The translations under genes were made by a program, and so were the position numbers. The notes beneath the pieces are model-generated. The model made no database searches. It saw only the letters and a program-made list of their open reading frames with translations, and had not been told where the DNA came from. A DNA stretch of 24,615 nt from Lachnospiraceae bacterium (GTDB lineage Bacteria; Bacillota; Clostridia; Lachnospirales; Lachnospiraceae), in the NCBI GenBank assembly GCA_900770225.1, contig CAAGJU010000110.1, forward strand, positions 1-24,615. Reading direction: 5' to 3'. Shown one piece after another: positions 8,556-16,377 of the stretch (positions are counted from its first letter, which is position 1; each line of letters begins with the position of its first letter).

Positions 8556-11500
8556 ATGATCCTTAATATAAGAGATTCATCCAGTCCCGCTCTGATGTAT
8601 ATGAGCGCACACAACAGCAAGATCAATAAAGATCTCGAACGGCTGTCCTCCGGTTATCGGATCAACCGGGCAGCTGACGACGCGGCTGGTCTCGCCATCT
8701 CCGAAGCCATGCGCAGCAAGATCAACGGTCTGACCCAGGGACACCAGAACGAGCTGGAAGGCATCGGCTATATCCAGGTCGGCGACGGTGCGCTGTCGGA
8801 AATTCATGATCTTCTTCGCCGTATGAAAACGCTCTCCACACAGGCCGCCAACGGCACATACACCGACAACAACCGTTCCATGATCGACTCGGAAATGCAG
8901 GAACTGAAGACGGAGATCTCCCGCATCGGTAATGAAACAACCTATTGCGGCGTGCACGTATTCAACAACAAGGTCCCGACCCTGCTGATTGAGGGCGAGA
9001 TTTATGACGGTGTCACTGTTTATAACGACACAAACGATCATTACACCGCCGATAAATCCGATGATACGCAGGATTTCGGCGGCATCCGTATTCCCGGAAA
9101 AAAGCAGGACGGTGACAATGATCCTGTGATGGCCCGTCGTTTGCGCTGGGATGAAATTGACGCCAAGCGAGTTGACGGAACAGGTCAGGACATACAGGGG
9201 AAAATGGGACAGCGCAATACTGTCACGGGCGAGTGGGAATTCAACCCCGGCGAATACGACTGGACGGATCCCGAAACCAGCATCAAATACCACTTCAAGG
9301 TAGAGCCCAATGCCAAGGTGCCGGAAGTATCCAGAATGCACGAGATCATAGCCAGTGCAGCCGGCATTTCAATCGATGGCAATAATGTCCAGTGGTCGGA
9401 CGTCAAAGATGCAGACGGAAATTCGGTTGCCGGGATGTCCACGATTCAGAAGGGGCGTTATACTTTTCACTACAGCGACGCCGACATCTCCATCTATGTG
9501 CCGGACACTATCACCAATGGCATTCAGGGAATGGTCGACCTGGTAAACAGCACACAGAAATTTGCCGGTACCGGCGTTGAAAAAAGGGCAGTTCTGTCCA
9601 GCACGCTTGTGACGAACTATGCGGGGACGGTAAATGAGAAAGCCGCAGATACAGAACTTTATGATAACAGAGGGACAACAAGCACACTTGCCCATATGAT
9701 TCATAATGGGGATCTCAATCTGTCCTTCCGGGCTGATGAAAAGGGCCTCACGCTGATAAATACAGACCATAACAATCTGGAAACAGTGATAGCCACCAAG
9801 CCCTGGGGCAAAACCGCAGATAATGCAGATGATCATCTGAAGGTTGTAGATGCCACTTTCAAAAATAAGGATGGATGGGACTGGGGAAAAAATGCCTCGG
9901 CATCCTCTGCCAGCCCGGATGCCGGAACAGAAAAAACTTTTAATTTTGAAACCACGTGGAAACCCGATGGCTATAACTTTAACGATACTGAATGGACGAT
10001 CAGTATTCCCATCGCGATCTCCAACGTAGCCAGAGATCAGGCAGTGTATGCTGCTTTCGATGGAATGAATATCAATCATTACAATATTCAAACAAACTAC
10101 ACGTATAACAATCAGTATGCAGGGACGACATCTGCCAGTGAATCTGCAGAAGGTATTCTGTATAATAAGGACTATACTTCCATCACAATTGGATTTAACG
10201 ACGAATTTAACAACAGTGATCGATACAAAAACGCCGAAAATGAATTTAATTCACAGACAAACGGAATTACATTCAACGCCGACACCGGAGATGTAAGTTT
10301 TTCCGTATATAAGAACGGCACGAGCAGCACCTCCGATACAGATAAATGGTACACCATGACAGGCAATGCATCAGAAACACTGGAGGCAAGCAAATGCTAT
10401 GTTCGTAATGCCTTGGACTACATGACTGCGCTGAAAAAAATCATGTACCTCAACGGTACAGATACGACCAGCAAAACCTCCACTGAAGCAATATCTGTGA
10501 ATGGCAGTACAATTTCCTTTGATAATATCACCAATCTGGATCATTTAAATTCCAAAGGTTTCCAGATTGAATCTAAAAACGCGTCAGGCCAATACGATCT
10601 TAAAGATAGCTGGACAGTCAGATTTACCTCTAAACAGGCAGATGAAATGGATTACAGTACAACAAGCAGCGGTTATCGCTATAAACTGATGTCCCCATCT
10701 ACCGGCAATCTTCTCCTGATCGATATTGACTCGCTGAAAACCAACGGCGTAACTACTGACGGAAAAAACAGCACGGTATCTCTCGCTGCAGCAATACAGG
10801 AAATCTCAACCTCTGCCGGATTCTATAACGATTCCGACAAATACCAGAATCCTGCCCATTATATGCACGCAGATGGAACAAACAATAAAAATCTCGTCAT
10901 ATATGCTCAGAACGAAGTAACCGTGACGAATGATCCAGATATTGTCCCAACAGAAGGCAAATATGAACTGCATTTCACGGATCCTGATGATGCTTCAAAG
11001 AAATGGGACATGCTGTTTGCCTACAACTATGGGGATTTCCAAAACCATGTTGCAATTAATGTAAAAGAAACCGCAGTCGACAGCAACACCTACAGCGTCG
11101 ATATGGCTTCCGGCGATGTCATCTATGAAAAAACTGCAGTAACGGATGCCAATAGCAACGCCAAATATACCTATACCAGATTAACCGATAAGAGAAAACA
11201 GGAAATCAGTCAGGAGATTAATGATCTGACAGATGCAAAATACAATGAATACTATAACCGCCTCACTGAAGATGAACAAAAACAACTGACTGAGGATGAC
11301 ATTAAGAACAAAAAGCAGGAACTCCGGAACGAGAGTCTTAATGAAGAACTGACCAAGAAAGTAAGCCTTTGCAAAATTGATGTCGAATACACAGACAAAG
11401 CGGACAGCAGTATTCTTGACAAGAATGCGGTTATTGACAAGGTGGCGAAGGCCGGACTGGAAAGCATTCTTAAAAACTCAAATATTAATGTTCACTCAGA

Positions 11501-11996
11501 TAAAAACTCCACCACCTTCGATTACTCCGCCAACGAAAATTCTGCCGGGAACATCGCTGCCCGTGTACAGCAGGAGTCGGAGATCAAAATTGAAGAAGGT
11601 CACTCGAATATACTGGTTCAGAACAGCAACACCATCGGTGACGTGACGTATATTCCCAGATTCTCGATGAATGCGGAATTCCTCAATATCGGAACCACCA
11701 ACACGCGCACGCTCAACAACGCCAACCGGGCCATCAAACAAATCGACAACGCGATTGATTTTGTCTCCCGCCGTCGTGCGCAGTTCGGTGCAGCACAGAA
11801 CGCTCTGGAGCACGACATACGAAATAACGAAGTCATGACGGAAAACCTGACCAGCGCGGAATCCAGAATCCGTGACACGGACATGGCAAACGGCGTTGCC
11901 ACCCTGATGAAAGATCAGATCCTCTCGCAGGCAGCACAGTCCATGCTGGCGCAGGCCAATCAGTCAAGGTATTCGATGATAAAGCTGCTGCAGTAA
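8556..11996 (+). CDS. Giant flagellin with ~900-residue central insert
   Basis: This secreted filament protein has 1146 aa, against roughly 270-500 aa for ordinary flagellins. Residues 1-~140 are the conserved D0/D1 N-terminus (LERLSSGYRINRAADDAAGL, then an RMKTLSTQAANGTYTD segment). Residues ~1042-1146 are the C-terminal D1/D0 helices (NAIDFVSRRRAQFGAAQNAL, ending MLAQANQSRYSMIKLLQ). Between them lies a mostly beta-type, Thr/Asn/Asp-rich surface region, with a highly charged helical stretch at ~878-938 (Lys/Glu/Gln/Asn). I looked for the HExxH zinc motif of protease flagellins and saw none (only HEIIA). The start at 8556 was chosen because it matches the flagellin N-terminus and has AAGGA 10 bases upstream. 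No other flagellar gene is nearby. The large outer domain probably faces the environment; its function is unknown. Confidence 0.95.
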   Translation: MILNIRDSSSPALMYMSAHNSKINKDLERLSSGYRINRAADDAAGLAISEAMRSKINGLTQGHQNELEGIGYIQVGDGALSEIHDLLRRMKTLSTQAANGTYTDNNRSMIDSEMQELKTEISRIGNETTYCGVHVFNNKVPTLLIEGEIYDGVTVYNDTNDHYTADKSDDTQDFGGIRIPGKKQDGDNDPVMARRLRWDEIDAKRVDGTGQDIQGKMGQRNTVTGEWEFNPGEYDWTDPETSIKYHFKVEPNAKVPEVSRMHEIIASAAGISIDGNNVQWSDVKDADGNSVAGMSTIQKGRYTFHYSDADISIYVPDTITNGIQGMVDLVNSTQKFAGTGVEKRAVLSSTLVTNYAGTVNEKAADTELYDNRGTTSTLAHMIHNGDLNLSFRADEKGLTLINTDHNNLETVIATKPWGKTADNADDHLKVVDATFKNKDGWDWGKNASASSASPDAGTEKTFNFETTWKPDGYNFNDTEWTISIPIAISNVARDQAVYAAFDGMNINHYNIQTNYTYNNQYAGTTSASESAEGILYNKDYTSITIGFNDEFNNSDRYKNAENEFNSQTNGITFNADTGDVSFSVYKNGTSSTSDTDKWYTMTGNASETLEASKCYVRNALDYMTALKKIMYLNGTDTTSKTSTEAISVNGSTISFDNITNLDHLNSKGFQIESKNASGQYDLKDSWTVRFTSKQADEMDYSTTSSGYRYKLMSPSTGNLLLIDIDSLKTNGVTTDGKNSTVSLAAAIQEISTSAGFYNDSDKYQNPAHYMHADGTNNKNLVIYAQNEVTVTNDPDIVPTEGKYELHFTDPDDASKKWDMLFAYNYGDFQNHVAINVKETAVDSNTYSVDMASGDVIYEKTAVTDANSNAKYTYTRLTDKRKQEISQEINDLTDAKYNEYYNRLTEDEQKQLTEDDIKNKKQELRNESLNEELTKKVSLCKIDVEYTDKADSSILDKNAVIDKVAKAGLESILKNSNINVHSDKNSTTFDYSANENSAGNIAARVQQESEIKIEEGHSNILVQNSNTIGDVTYIPRFSMNAEFLNIGTTNTRTLNNANRAIKQIDNAIDFVSRRRAQFGAAQNALEHDIRNNEVMTENLTSAESRIRDTDMANGVATLMKDQILSQAAQSMLAQANQSRYSMIKLLQ

Positions 11997-12040
11997 TCTT
12001 ATCCGGATGAAGACTTCTGCAGACACTCATTTTGTTTAAA

Positions 12041-12135
12041 AACAGAGACATCTCCATTTTTTCACGTTAATAAATGGAGATGTCTCCATTTTTTCACGTT
12101 TATAAATGGATATGTCTCCATTTTTTCACGTGATT
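12041..12135. repeat. Tandem palindromic array, 32-bp period (3 copies)
   Basis: Three copies begin at 12041, 12073 and 12105. Each has a palindromic core such as ATGGAGATGTCTCCAT followed by TTTTTTCACG. Copies 2 and 3 are nearly identical; copy 1 has ACAGAGACATCTCCAT. The array starts 45 bases after the flagellin stop, and each unit could also fold as a short hairpin with a T tract, so it may terminate flagellin transcription. The same unit family recurs at 14022-14120. Confidence 0.85.
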
Positions 12136-12408
12136 TACAGGACTAATATCTATTTGTACAAATTTTCCGGAATCACGGCAACAGACAGCCCGGTGCAAAA
12201 ATGCCTGCTCGTTAACCGGACGGATTATATCGCAGTTGCTGATCACAAGCCCCGGGCCTATCGGAAGGTGGTATTTGGAAAGCACAGAAAAATTTCTTGT
12301 TGGTTTCGCTGGCGCGACCCCTGCTTTAATCTCCATCGGCATTATGGGGTCTTTCTCTATACAAGGCAACGTCTTACATATTCTGTATACATCCACCCGG
12401 AATTTCAT
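12100..12408 (-). pseudogene. C-terminal remnant of another DUF4143-type ATPase
   Basis: A minus-strand frame from 12408 contains, at ~12360-12199, a segment resembling the C-terminus of DUF4143 ATPases: MPMEIKAGVAPAKPTRNF, then LPIGPGLVISNCDIIRPVNE. EIK fits the ExK of the PD-(D/E)XK-like domain. Everything N-terminal (P-loop, Walker B) is missing. The frame then runs into the 32-bp array, and the ribosome binding site is poor. I treat it as a decayed gene fragment; recognition rests on family memory, not a search. Confidence 0.5.
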
Positions 12409-12437
12409 AACCTGTCAGATGCATTAGGATTTTTAAT

Positions 12438-12552
12438 CTGACGCTTTATAATTATAAATTTGTATTTATGATAAATATAAATTCGTAATTATTATAGAGT
12501 TAAATTCATAGTTTTATATGTTTTAAATTTATTATTATAAAAGCAATATATC
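12438..12552. repeat. AT-rich tandem array, 23-bp period, upstream of the first ATPase gene
   Basis: TAAATT occurs at exactly 23-bp steps (12455, 12478, 12501, 12524). The units are otherwise A/T-rich and contain palindromes such as TTTATAATTATAAA (12445-12458). A longer one at 12457-12483 has 12-bp arms, AATTTGTATTTA and TAAATATAAATT, with one mismatch. The array ends ~35 bases before the -10 box of the ATPase gene at 12683. It is probably a binding array for a DNA-binding protein. Confidence 0.75.
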
Positions 12553-12560
12553 AGTAGCGT

Positions 12561-12682
12561 TCTTCGCGTTATTTTTCTTTTTGTGCTATACTGAATTCAC
12601 CATCAGATCATCAGGCGTTGCTTTTATCGCCCTTCTGATCCGGTAACAAACATGTCAGCCTGTAAAACGAAAGAGGTGAGCC
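12561..12682 (+). promoter_or_regulatory. Promoter and leader of the first ATPase gene
   Basis: An extended -10, TGCTATACT (12584-12592), has no convincing -35 box. The leader holds an imperfect inverted repeat with GGCG/CGCC and GATCA/TGATC arms at ~12605-12640. AGAGG (12672-12676) lies 6 bases before the ATG. Confidence 0.45.
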
Positions 12683-13960
12683 ATGGAAAATCCTTTATAT
12701 CGGAGTCGCCTGATCGATACCAGAATCAGCCAATATCTTCAGGCATTTGGTGCCGTCTGCATTGACGGTCCTAAATGGTGTGGAAAAACCTGGACCTCAG
12801 AGCACCATGCTGCCAGCGAAATCAAACTGCAGGATCCATCCGGTAATTATCAGAACCGGCGTCTGGCAGAAATATCTCCTGGCCTTGTATTAAACGGGGA
12901 GCAGCCCCGGTTGATAGATGAATGGCAGGATGTTCCGCAACTCTGGGACGCTGTTCGTGCAGAGGTTGACAGGTCCGGACGGAAGGGTCAGTTTCTGCTC
13001 ACCGGCTCTTCCACACCGCAGCGCAAGGGTATCAAGCACAGTGGCGCCGGGCGTATTGCCCGTCTCCATATGCAGCCCATGTCCCTCTACGAGTCAGGAT
13101 ATTCCGACGGAAAAATATCACTGCAGGACATCTGCAGCAACAAGGCACCCGACGTAATGACCGGGGATGTAAATCTCCTCGACCTGACAGACTTTATTCT
13201 CCGTGGCGGATGGCCGGATAATATCGACGTACCTCTCCAGGCTGCTGCACTCGTTCCGGCACAATATGTCGAGGCCATCATTGCCGACGATTCCAGCCGC
13301 ATAGACGGTATTCAGAGAAACACTGTAAAAATGCGCCGGCTTCTGAATTCTCTCGCCCGGAACGAAAGCACGACAGCCACCATACGTACACTGATCCGCG
13401 ATATTCGCGATCAGGACGGCGATGATATTACGCCCAATACCATATCGGATTACCTTAATGTATTCCAGCGTCTCTTTCTGATCAATGATACGCCTGCCTA
13501 TTCCACTTCCATGCGCTCCTCCGTAAGGATCAAGCAGCAGGCCAAGCACCATTTCTGCGATCCTTCTATCGCAGCAGCACTGATGCACTGTACGCCGGAC
13601 AATCTCATCAATGATCTGAATACGCTGGGTTTTCTTTTCGAGGGTCTGGCAGAAAGGGATCTCGGCATTTACGCTGATACATTCGACGCAAAGCTGTATC
13701 ACTATCAGGATTATAAAGGACGTGAAATTGATGCGATCATTGAATTGTCGGATGGGAACTGGTGCGGCTTTGAAATCAAACTTGGCGCAGGCGAGATTGA
13801 CGCGGGCGCAGAAAACCTGCTGAAAATCAGTCAGGAATTCGATGCAGACCCCAAGGCAAAAAAGCCACAGGCTCTCTGCGTAGTCTGCGGCATGTCCAAC
13901 GCTGCCTACCGACGGCCGGATGGCGTATACGTCGTACCGATCACGGCGCTGAAAAACTGA
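12683..13960 (+). CDS. P-loop ATPase with DUF4143 and PD-(D/E)XK-like C-terminus
   Basis: This 425-aa cytosolic protein has an AAA-type ATPase domain at ~1-175. Walker A is GPKWCGKT (29-36), Walker B is LIDEW (87-91), and a sensor-like TGSS lies at 107-110. The middle (~200-310) is helical and contains the DUF4143 hallmark FCDPSIAAAL. The C-terminus has D350 (GREID) and E364-x-K366 (FEIK), the spacing of a PD-(D/E)XK nuclease-like core. Family function is not established; ATP-driven DNA interaction is inferred from the two domains. Distinct 32-bp arrays lie on either side (12041-12135, 14022-14120), and a 23-bp array lies directly upstream. It is the only plus-strand intact ATPase gene of the island. 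Confidence 0.9.
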   Translation: MENPLYRSRLIDTRISQYLQAFGAVCIDGPKWCGKTWTSEHHAASEIKLQDPSGNYQNRRLAEISPGLVLNGEQPRLIDEWQDVPQLWDAVRAEVDRSGRKGQFLLTGSSTPQRKGIKHSGAGRIARLHMQPMSLYESGYSDGKISLQDICSNKAPDVMTGDVNLLDLTDFILRGGWPDNIDVPLQAAALVPAQYVEAIIADDSSRIDGIQRNTVKMRRLLNSLARNESTTATIRTLIRDIRDQDGDDITPNTISDYLNVFQRLFLINDTPAYSTSMRSSVRIKQQAKHHFCDPSIAAALMHCTPDNLINDLNTLGFLFEGLAERDLGIYADTFDAKLYHYQDYKGREIDAIIELSDGNWCGFEIKLGAGEIDAGAENLLKISQEFDADPKAKKPQALCVVCGMSNAAYRRPDGVYVVPITALKN

Positions 13961-14021
13961 TAAACAAGATTGCCTCTGCTTATCAGCGTGTACCATGCAA
14001 ATATGCTTATATTGCAGAATG

Positions 14022-14120
14022 AAAATGGAGAAGCTTCTACTGTTATACGAAAAAAAGGAGACACTTCTATTTTTATGCGTTAAAAAATGGAGATACTTCT
14101 ATTCTTTGGCGTTAAAAAAT
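14022..14120. repeat. Tandem palindromic array, ~32-bp period (3 copies), same family as 12041-12135
   Basis: GGAG anchors recur at 14027, 14057 and 14089 (30 then 32 bp). Units read like AATGGAGATACTTCTATT followed by CTTTGGCGTTAAAA. They match the unit at 12073 in most positions and have the same orientation. The first copy contains the palindrome AGAAGCTTCT. The array lies in the convergent gap between the first ATPase gene and the LicD/TagB-like gene. Confidence 0.75.
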
Positions 14121-14160
14121 CGGTGAAAACAGCATAGCAATGTCGTTTTCACCGAAAAAT
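14114..14160 (-). terminator. Rho-independent terminator of the LicD/TagB-like gene
   Basis: Perfect 10-bp arms, CGGTGAAAAC (14121-14130) and GTTTTCACCG (14145-14154), flank a 14-nt loop. On the minus strand the stem is followed by ATTTTTTAAC. It sits ~75 bases after the stop at 14234 and could also act on the plus strand. Confidence 0.75.
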
Positions 14161-14233
14161 TGATAAACCGTTTACGCTGATTCTTTCGGCACCAGACGCC
14201 CGGCTGCATTCCTGCCCCTTACAGCCAGCCAAT

Positions 14234-16240
14234 TCACAATACCACGCTGCCCTCGATCGTCTGCACTTTTCGCTCCCAGATCGGTCTCGTCTGTGCGCCG
14301 CAGAGCTCTGTCAGCCTGTCGATATAGAACTCCCTCAGCTCCGGCGACTGTACAAGCACGACATCCGCCATCGCCACGCCCGGCTGCAGGATGTAATAAT
14401 CTGACACAGCCACTGCCGCTCTGTCAGCACGGTCAATCCCGTCCGTTGAAAACCACGGCACATAGATCAGATGACTGGTAAACTTCTGCAGTTCGCCGGC
14501 ATACAGGTCCGCTGACAGACGGATTCCCATGCTGTACTGATCATACGGACACTGCGTGACGATCGTGTCCGGACGGTGTGTGTACAGGTTGAACGTCTCA
14601 TAGGAAATAACCTCCACGTCCTCCGGGAAGTCGTCGCCCTCATATACTTTTTCACCGTAAGTATTCTGATCCGTGACGTGATAGTACGGAACCGGCACCA
14701 CGCACACGCGGCAGTCCTGTCTCGATTTATAATAGCGGTAGAGCGGCTCCAGATTTTTCCACCCGGACGCCCTGAACGGTAGAAAAATAATCTCCCGCTT
14801 CTCCAGAATATCATGCTGCACCGCAGCCTGCACCGCGGAAGCAAAACGCATGCACGCCTCCAGGCAGTCCTCAGGCGACACATGCCCCCCGGAAAAATCG
14901 GCCGCATTGATCTTGTGCTCAGATGCGTCTGTGTAAGTCTTCTCCGGCGATTCCGTTTTCGAATCTGCTGCAGACATACTTTCCTCTGTTGATTCCGTTG
15001 CCGCATCTGCATTCTCAGTTTTTCCATCTGTGCCGGGCAATTTTGCTCCGGCATTTGTATTCTCAGCTTTTCCTGCTGTGGCATTTAATTCCGCAGTCAG
15101 CGACTCGCCCAGCAGATAGAGCCGGTTGCAGTAAGCCTCCAGGATCGGAACGATGACAATCGCTCCCTGCGGATAATTCACTTCGATAAAATTGCCGAAC
15201 TTCACGGCTGTATCCTGCGCCCTGGTAAAATGCCGGATAAAATCCCCGCTGTCTGCCATCTGCACTGTACGGAGCACCTGTCTGTGCGCCTCCGTAAAAG
15301 CACCGAGAAAACTGTCAACGATTTTTTCATCGTCATTTTTTGAAGGCTTCCGCAGATCGTCCATGTGGAAACGGTAAAAGCACCGGGAAACCATATTCGT
15401 CTCGTGATTGTACCGGTGCTCCTGCGTCATGTAGCAGGGGTAGTCACCTTCTCGAAGATTCTTCTCAAATTTTCCGTCAGGGAACTCATCAGACTTCTCG
15501 CGAGGATTGATATCGAAATCCTCATCCTTCGGATTCGCATGAGTATGTGCATAAAAATTCCCACGGCGAAGATTCACACAGGAATCTGCATGGAGATCTC
15601 CAAAATCCGCTGCCACCCTCTGCTTATAGTCAGCAGGAACCGGGACCTTCAGCTTCTCAAAATCGAGGAGTATATCCTCTGCGACAGCACCCCGGGACAA
15701 CGGCTCCGATTCTCTCCCATCAGTCAAAGCAGCCTCTTCAGAAGACAGTTTTTCTCCGCCAGCTTCCGTGGTTTTCGCATTCTCCTCCAGAATTTCCACC
15801 GCTGCCGCATACGGGAACCCATGCCAGCGTGCCAGAAAATCCTCAGACCAGTTAATGCCTGAACCATTGACCACGCAGCTTACTATCTCTGAGCCGTTGG
15901 CCACGCAGCTGCCGGTCTCTGAAGTCTCTGCCCCAGTGCCCACATGACATCCGGAAAACGTCAGCCCCTCCGGCAGTTCCGCTGCCGTCTCTGTGAACAG
16001 GCGCAGATTCTCCCGGCTCATGCTCACTGTGATCCTGTCACTCCATGGCAGAAATCCCTGACAAAGTGCTGCGCCGGCAAGCGTTTCGCCGGCAGCGTGC
16101 CACCGGATACCATGCTCACGCCAGAACCCCGCCAGCATTTCGAGCATTTCCAGTTCTGCCGCGCGGCATCTCTTCATCAATGCAGGGATATAAAATCCGT
16201 CCCTGACCTCATCCTCAAACCAAGCCTCAGTAAATTCCAT
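14234..16240 (-). CDS. LicD-like / TagB-like (CDP-glycerol glycerophosphotransferase-like) fusion, probably inactive or partial
   Basis: From the chosen start it is 668 aa. Residues ~27-215 resemble LicD phosphotransfer proteins: HGIRWHAAGETLAGA (~43-57), PWSDRIT where LicD has WDDDID, and a C-terminal VPADYKQRVAADFGD. The acidic catalytic motif is degraded. Residues ~334-380 are the helical domain shared with the protein at 5981-6313. A low-complexity Thr/Glu/Ala linker (~385-445) follows. Residues ~484-668 match the first half of the TagB/CDP-glycerol glycerophosphotransferase-like family (REIIFLPFRASGWKNLEPLY, VVPVPYYHV), but the protein ends at IEGSVVL, where relatives continue into the nucleotide-binding half. 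The start at 16240 is chosen because AGGAAG lies before it; a 16-residue upstream extension comes from tandem repeats. A role in surface polymers or glycoprotein decoration is inferred. Confidence 0.7.
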   Translation of the reverse strand: MEFTEAWFEDEVRDGFYIPALMKRCRAAELEMLEMLAGFWREHGIRWHAAGETLAGAALCQGFLPWSDRITVSMSRENLRLFTETAAELPEGLTFSGCHVGTGAETSETGSCVANGSEIVSCVVNGSGINWSEDFLARWHGFPYAAAVEILEENAKTTEAGGEKLSSEEAALTDGRESEPLSRGAVAEDILLDFEKLKVPVPADYKQRVAADFGDLHADSCVNLRRGNFYAHTHANPKDEDFDINPREKSDEFPDGKFEKNLREGDYPCYMTQEHRYNHETNMVSRCFYRFHMDDLRKPSKNDDEKIVDSFLGAFTEAHRQVLRTVQMADSGDFIRHFTRAQDTAVKFGNFIEVNYPQGAIVIVPILEAYCNRLYLLGESLTAELNATAGKAENTNAGAKLPGTDGKTENADAATESTEESMSAADSKTESPEKTYTDASEHKINAADFSGGHVSPEDCLEACMRFASAVQAAVQHDILEKREIIFLPFRASGWKNLEPLYRYYKSRQDCRVCVVPVPYYHVTDQNTYGEKVYEGDDFPEDVEVISYETFNLYTHRPDTIVTQCPYDQYSMGIRLSADLYAGELQKFTSHLIYVPWFSTDGIDRADRAAVAVSDYYILQPGVAMADVVLVQSPELREFYIDRLTELCGAQTRPIWERKVQTIEGSVVL

Positions 16241-16258
16241 ATTGCTTCCTGTTCCTCT

Positions 16259-16370
16259 GCTTTTCAGCAATGCTGTATTGTTCTGCATTTCTGCTTTTCA
16301 GCAGTGTCGTATTGTTCTGCGTTGCTGCTTTTCAGCACTGTCGAATTGTTCTGCGTTGCTGCTTTTCACA
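16259..16370. repeat. 34-bp tandem repeat upstream of the LicD/TagB-like gene
   Basis: GCTTTTCA starts at 16259, 16293, 16327 and 16361, exactly 34 bp apart: three full units and a partial one. On the minus strand each unit junction reads CTGCTGAAAAGCAG or close to it, a 5-bp stem with a GAAA loop. The array fills most of the gap between the ATPase stop (16378) and the start at 16240. Confidence 0.85.
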
Positions 16371-16377
16371 GGACGAT

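Noticed and set aside
8577..9341. 254-codon minus-strand frame inside the flagellin gene
   Set aside because: It is antisense to the conserved flagellin N-terminus and has no ribosome binding site or domain.
9338..9352. Zinc protease motif (HExxH) in the flagellin insert
   Set aside because: The only similar site is HEIIA; the second His is missing.
12438..12552. Replication origin with iterons
   Set aside because: Layout is iteron-like, but no replication initiator or partition gene is near, and the array fits the ATPase-promoter pattern better.
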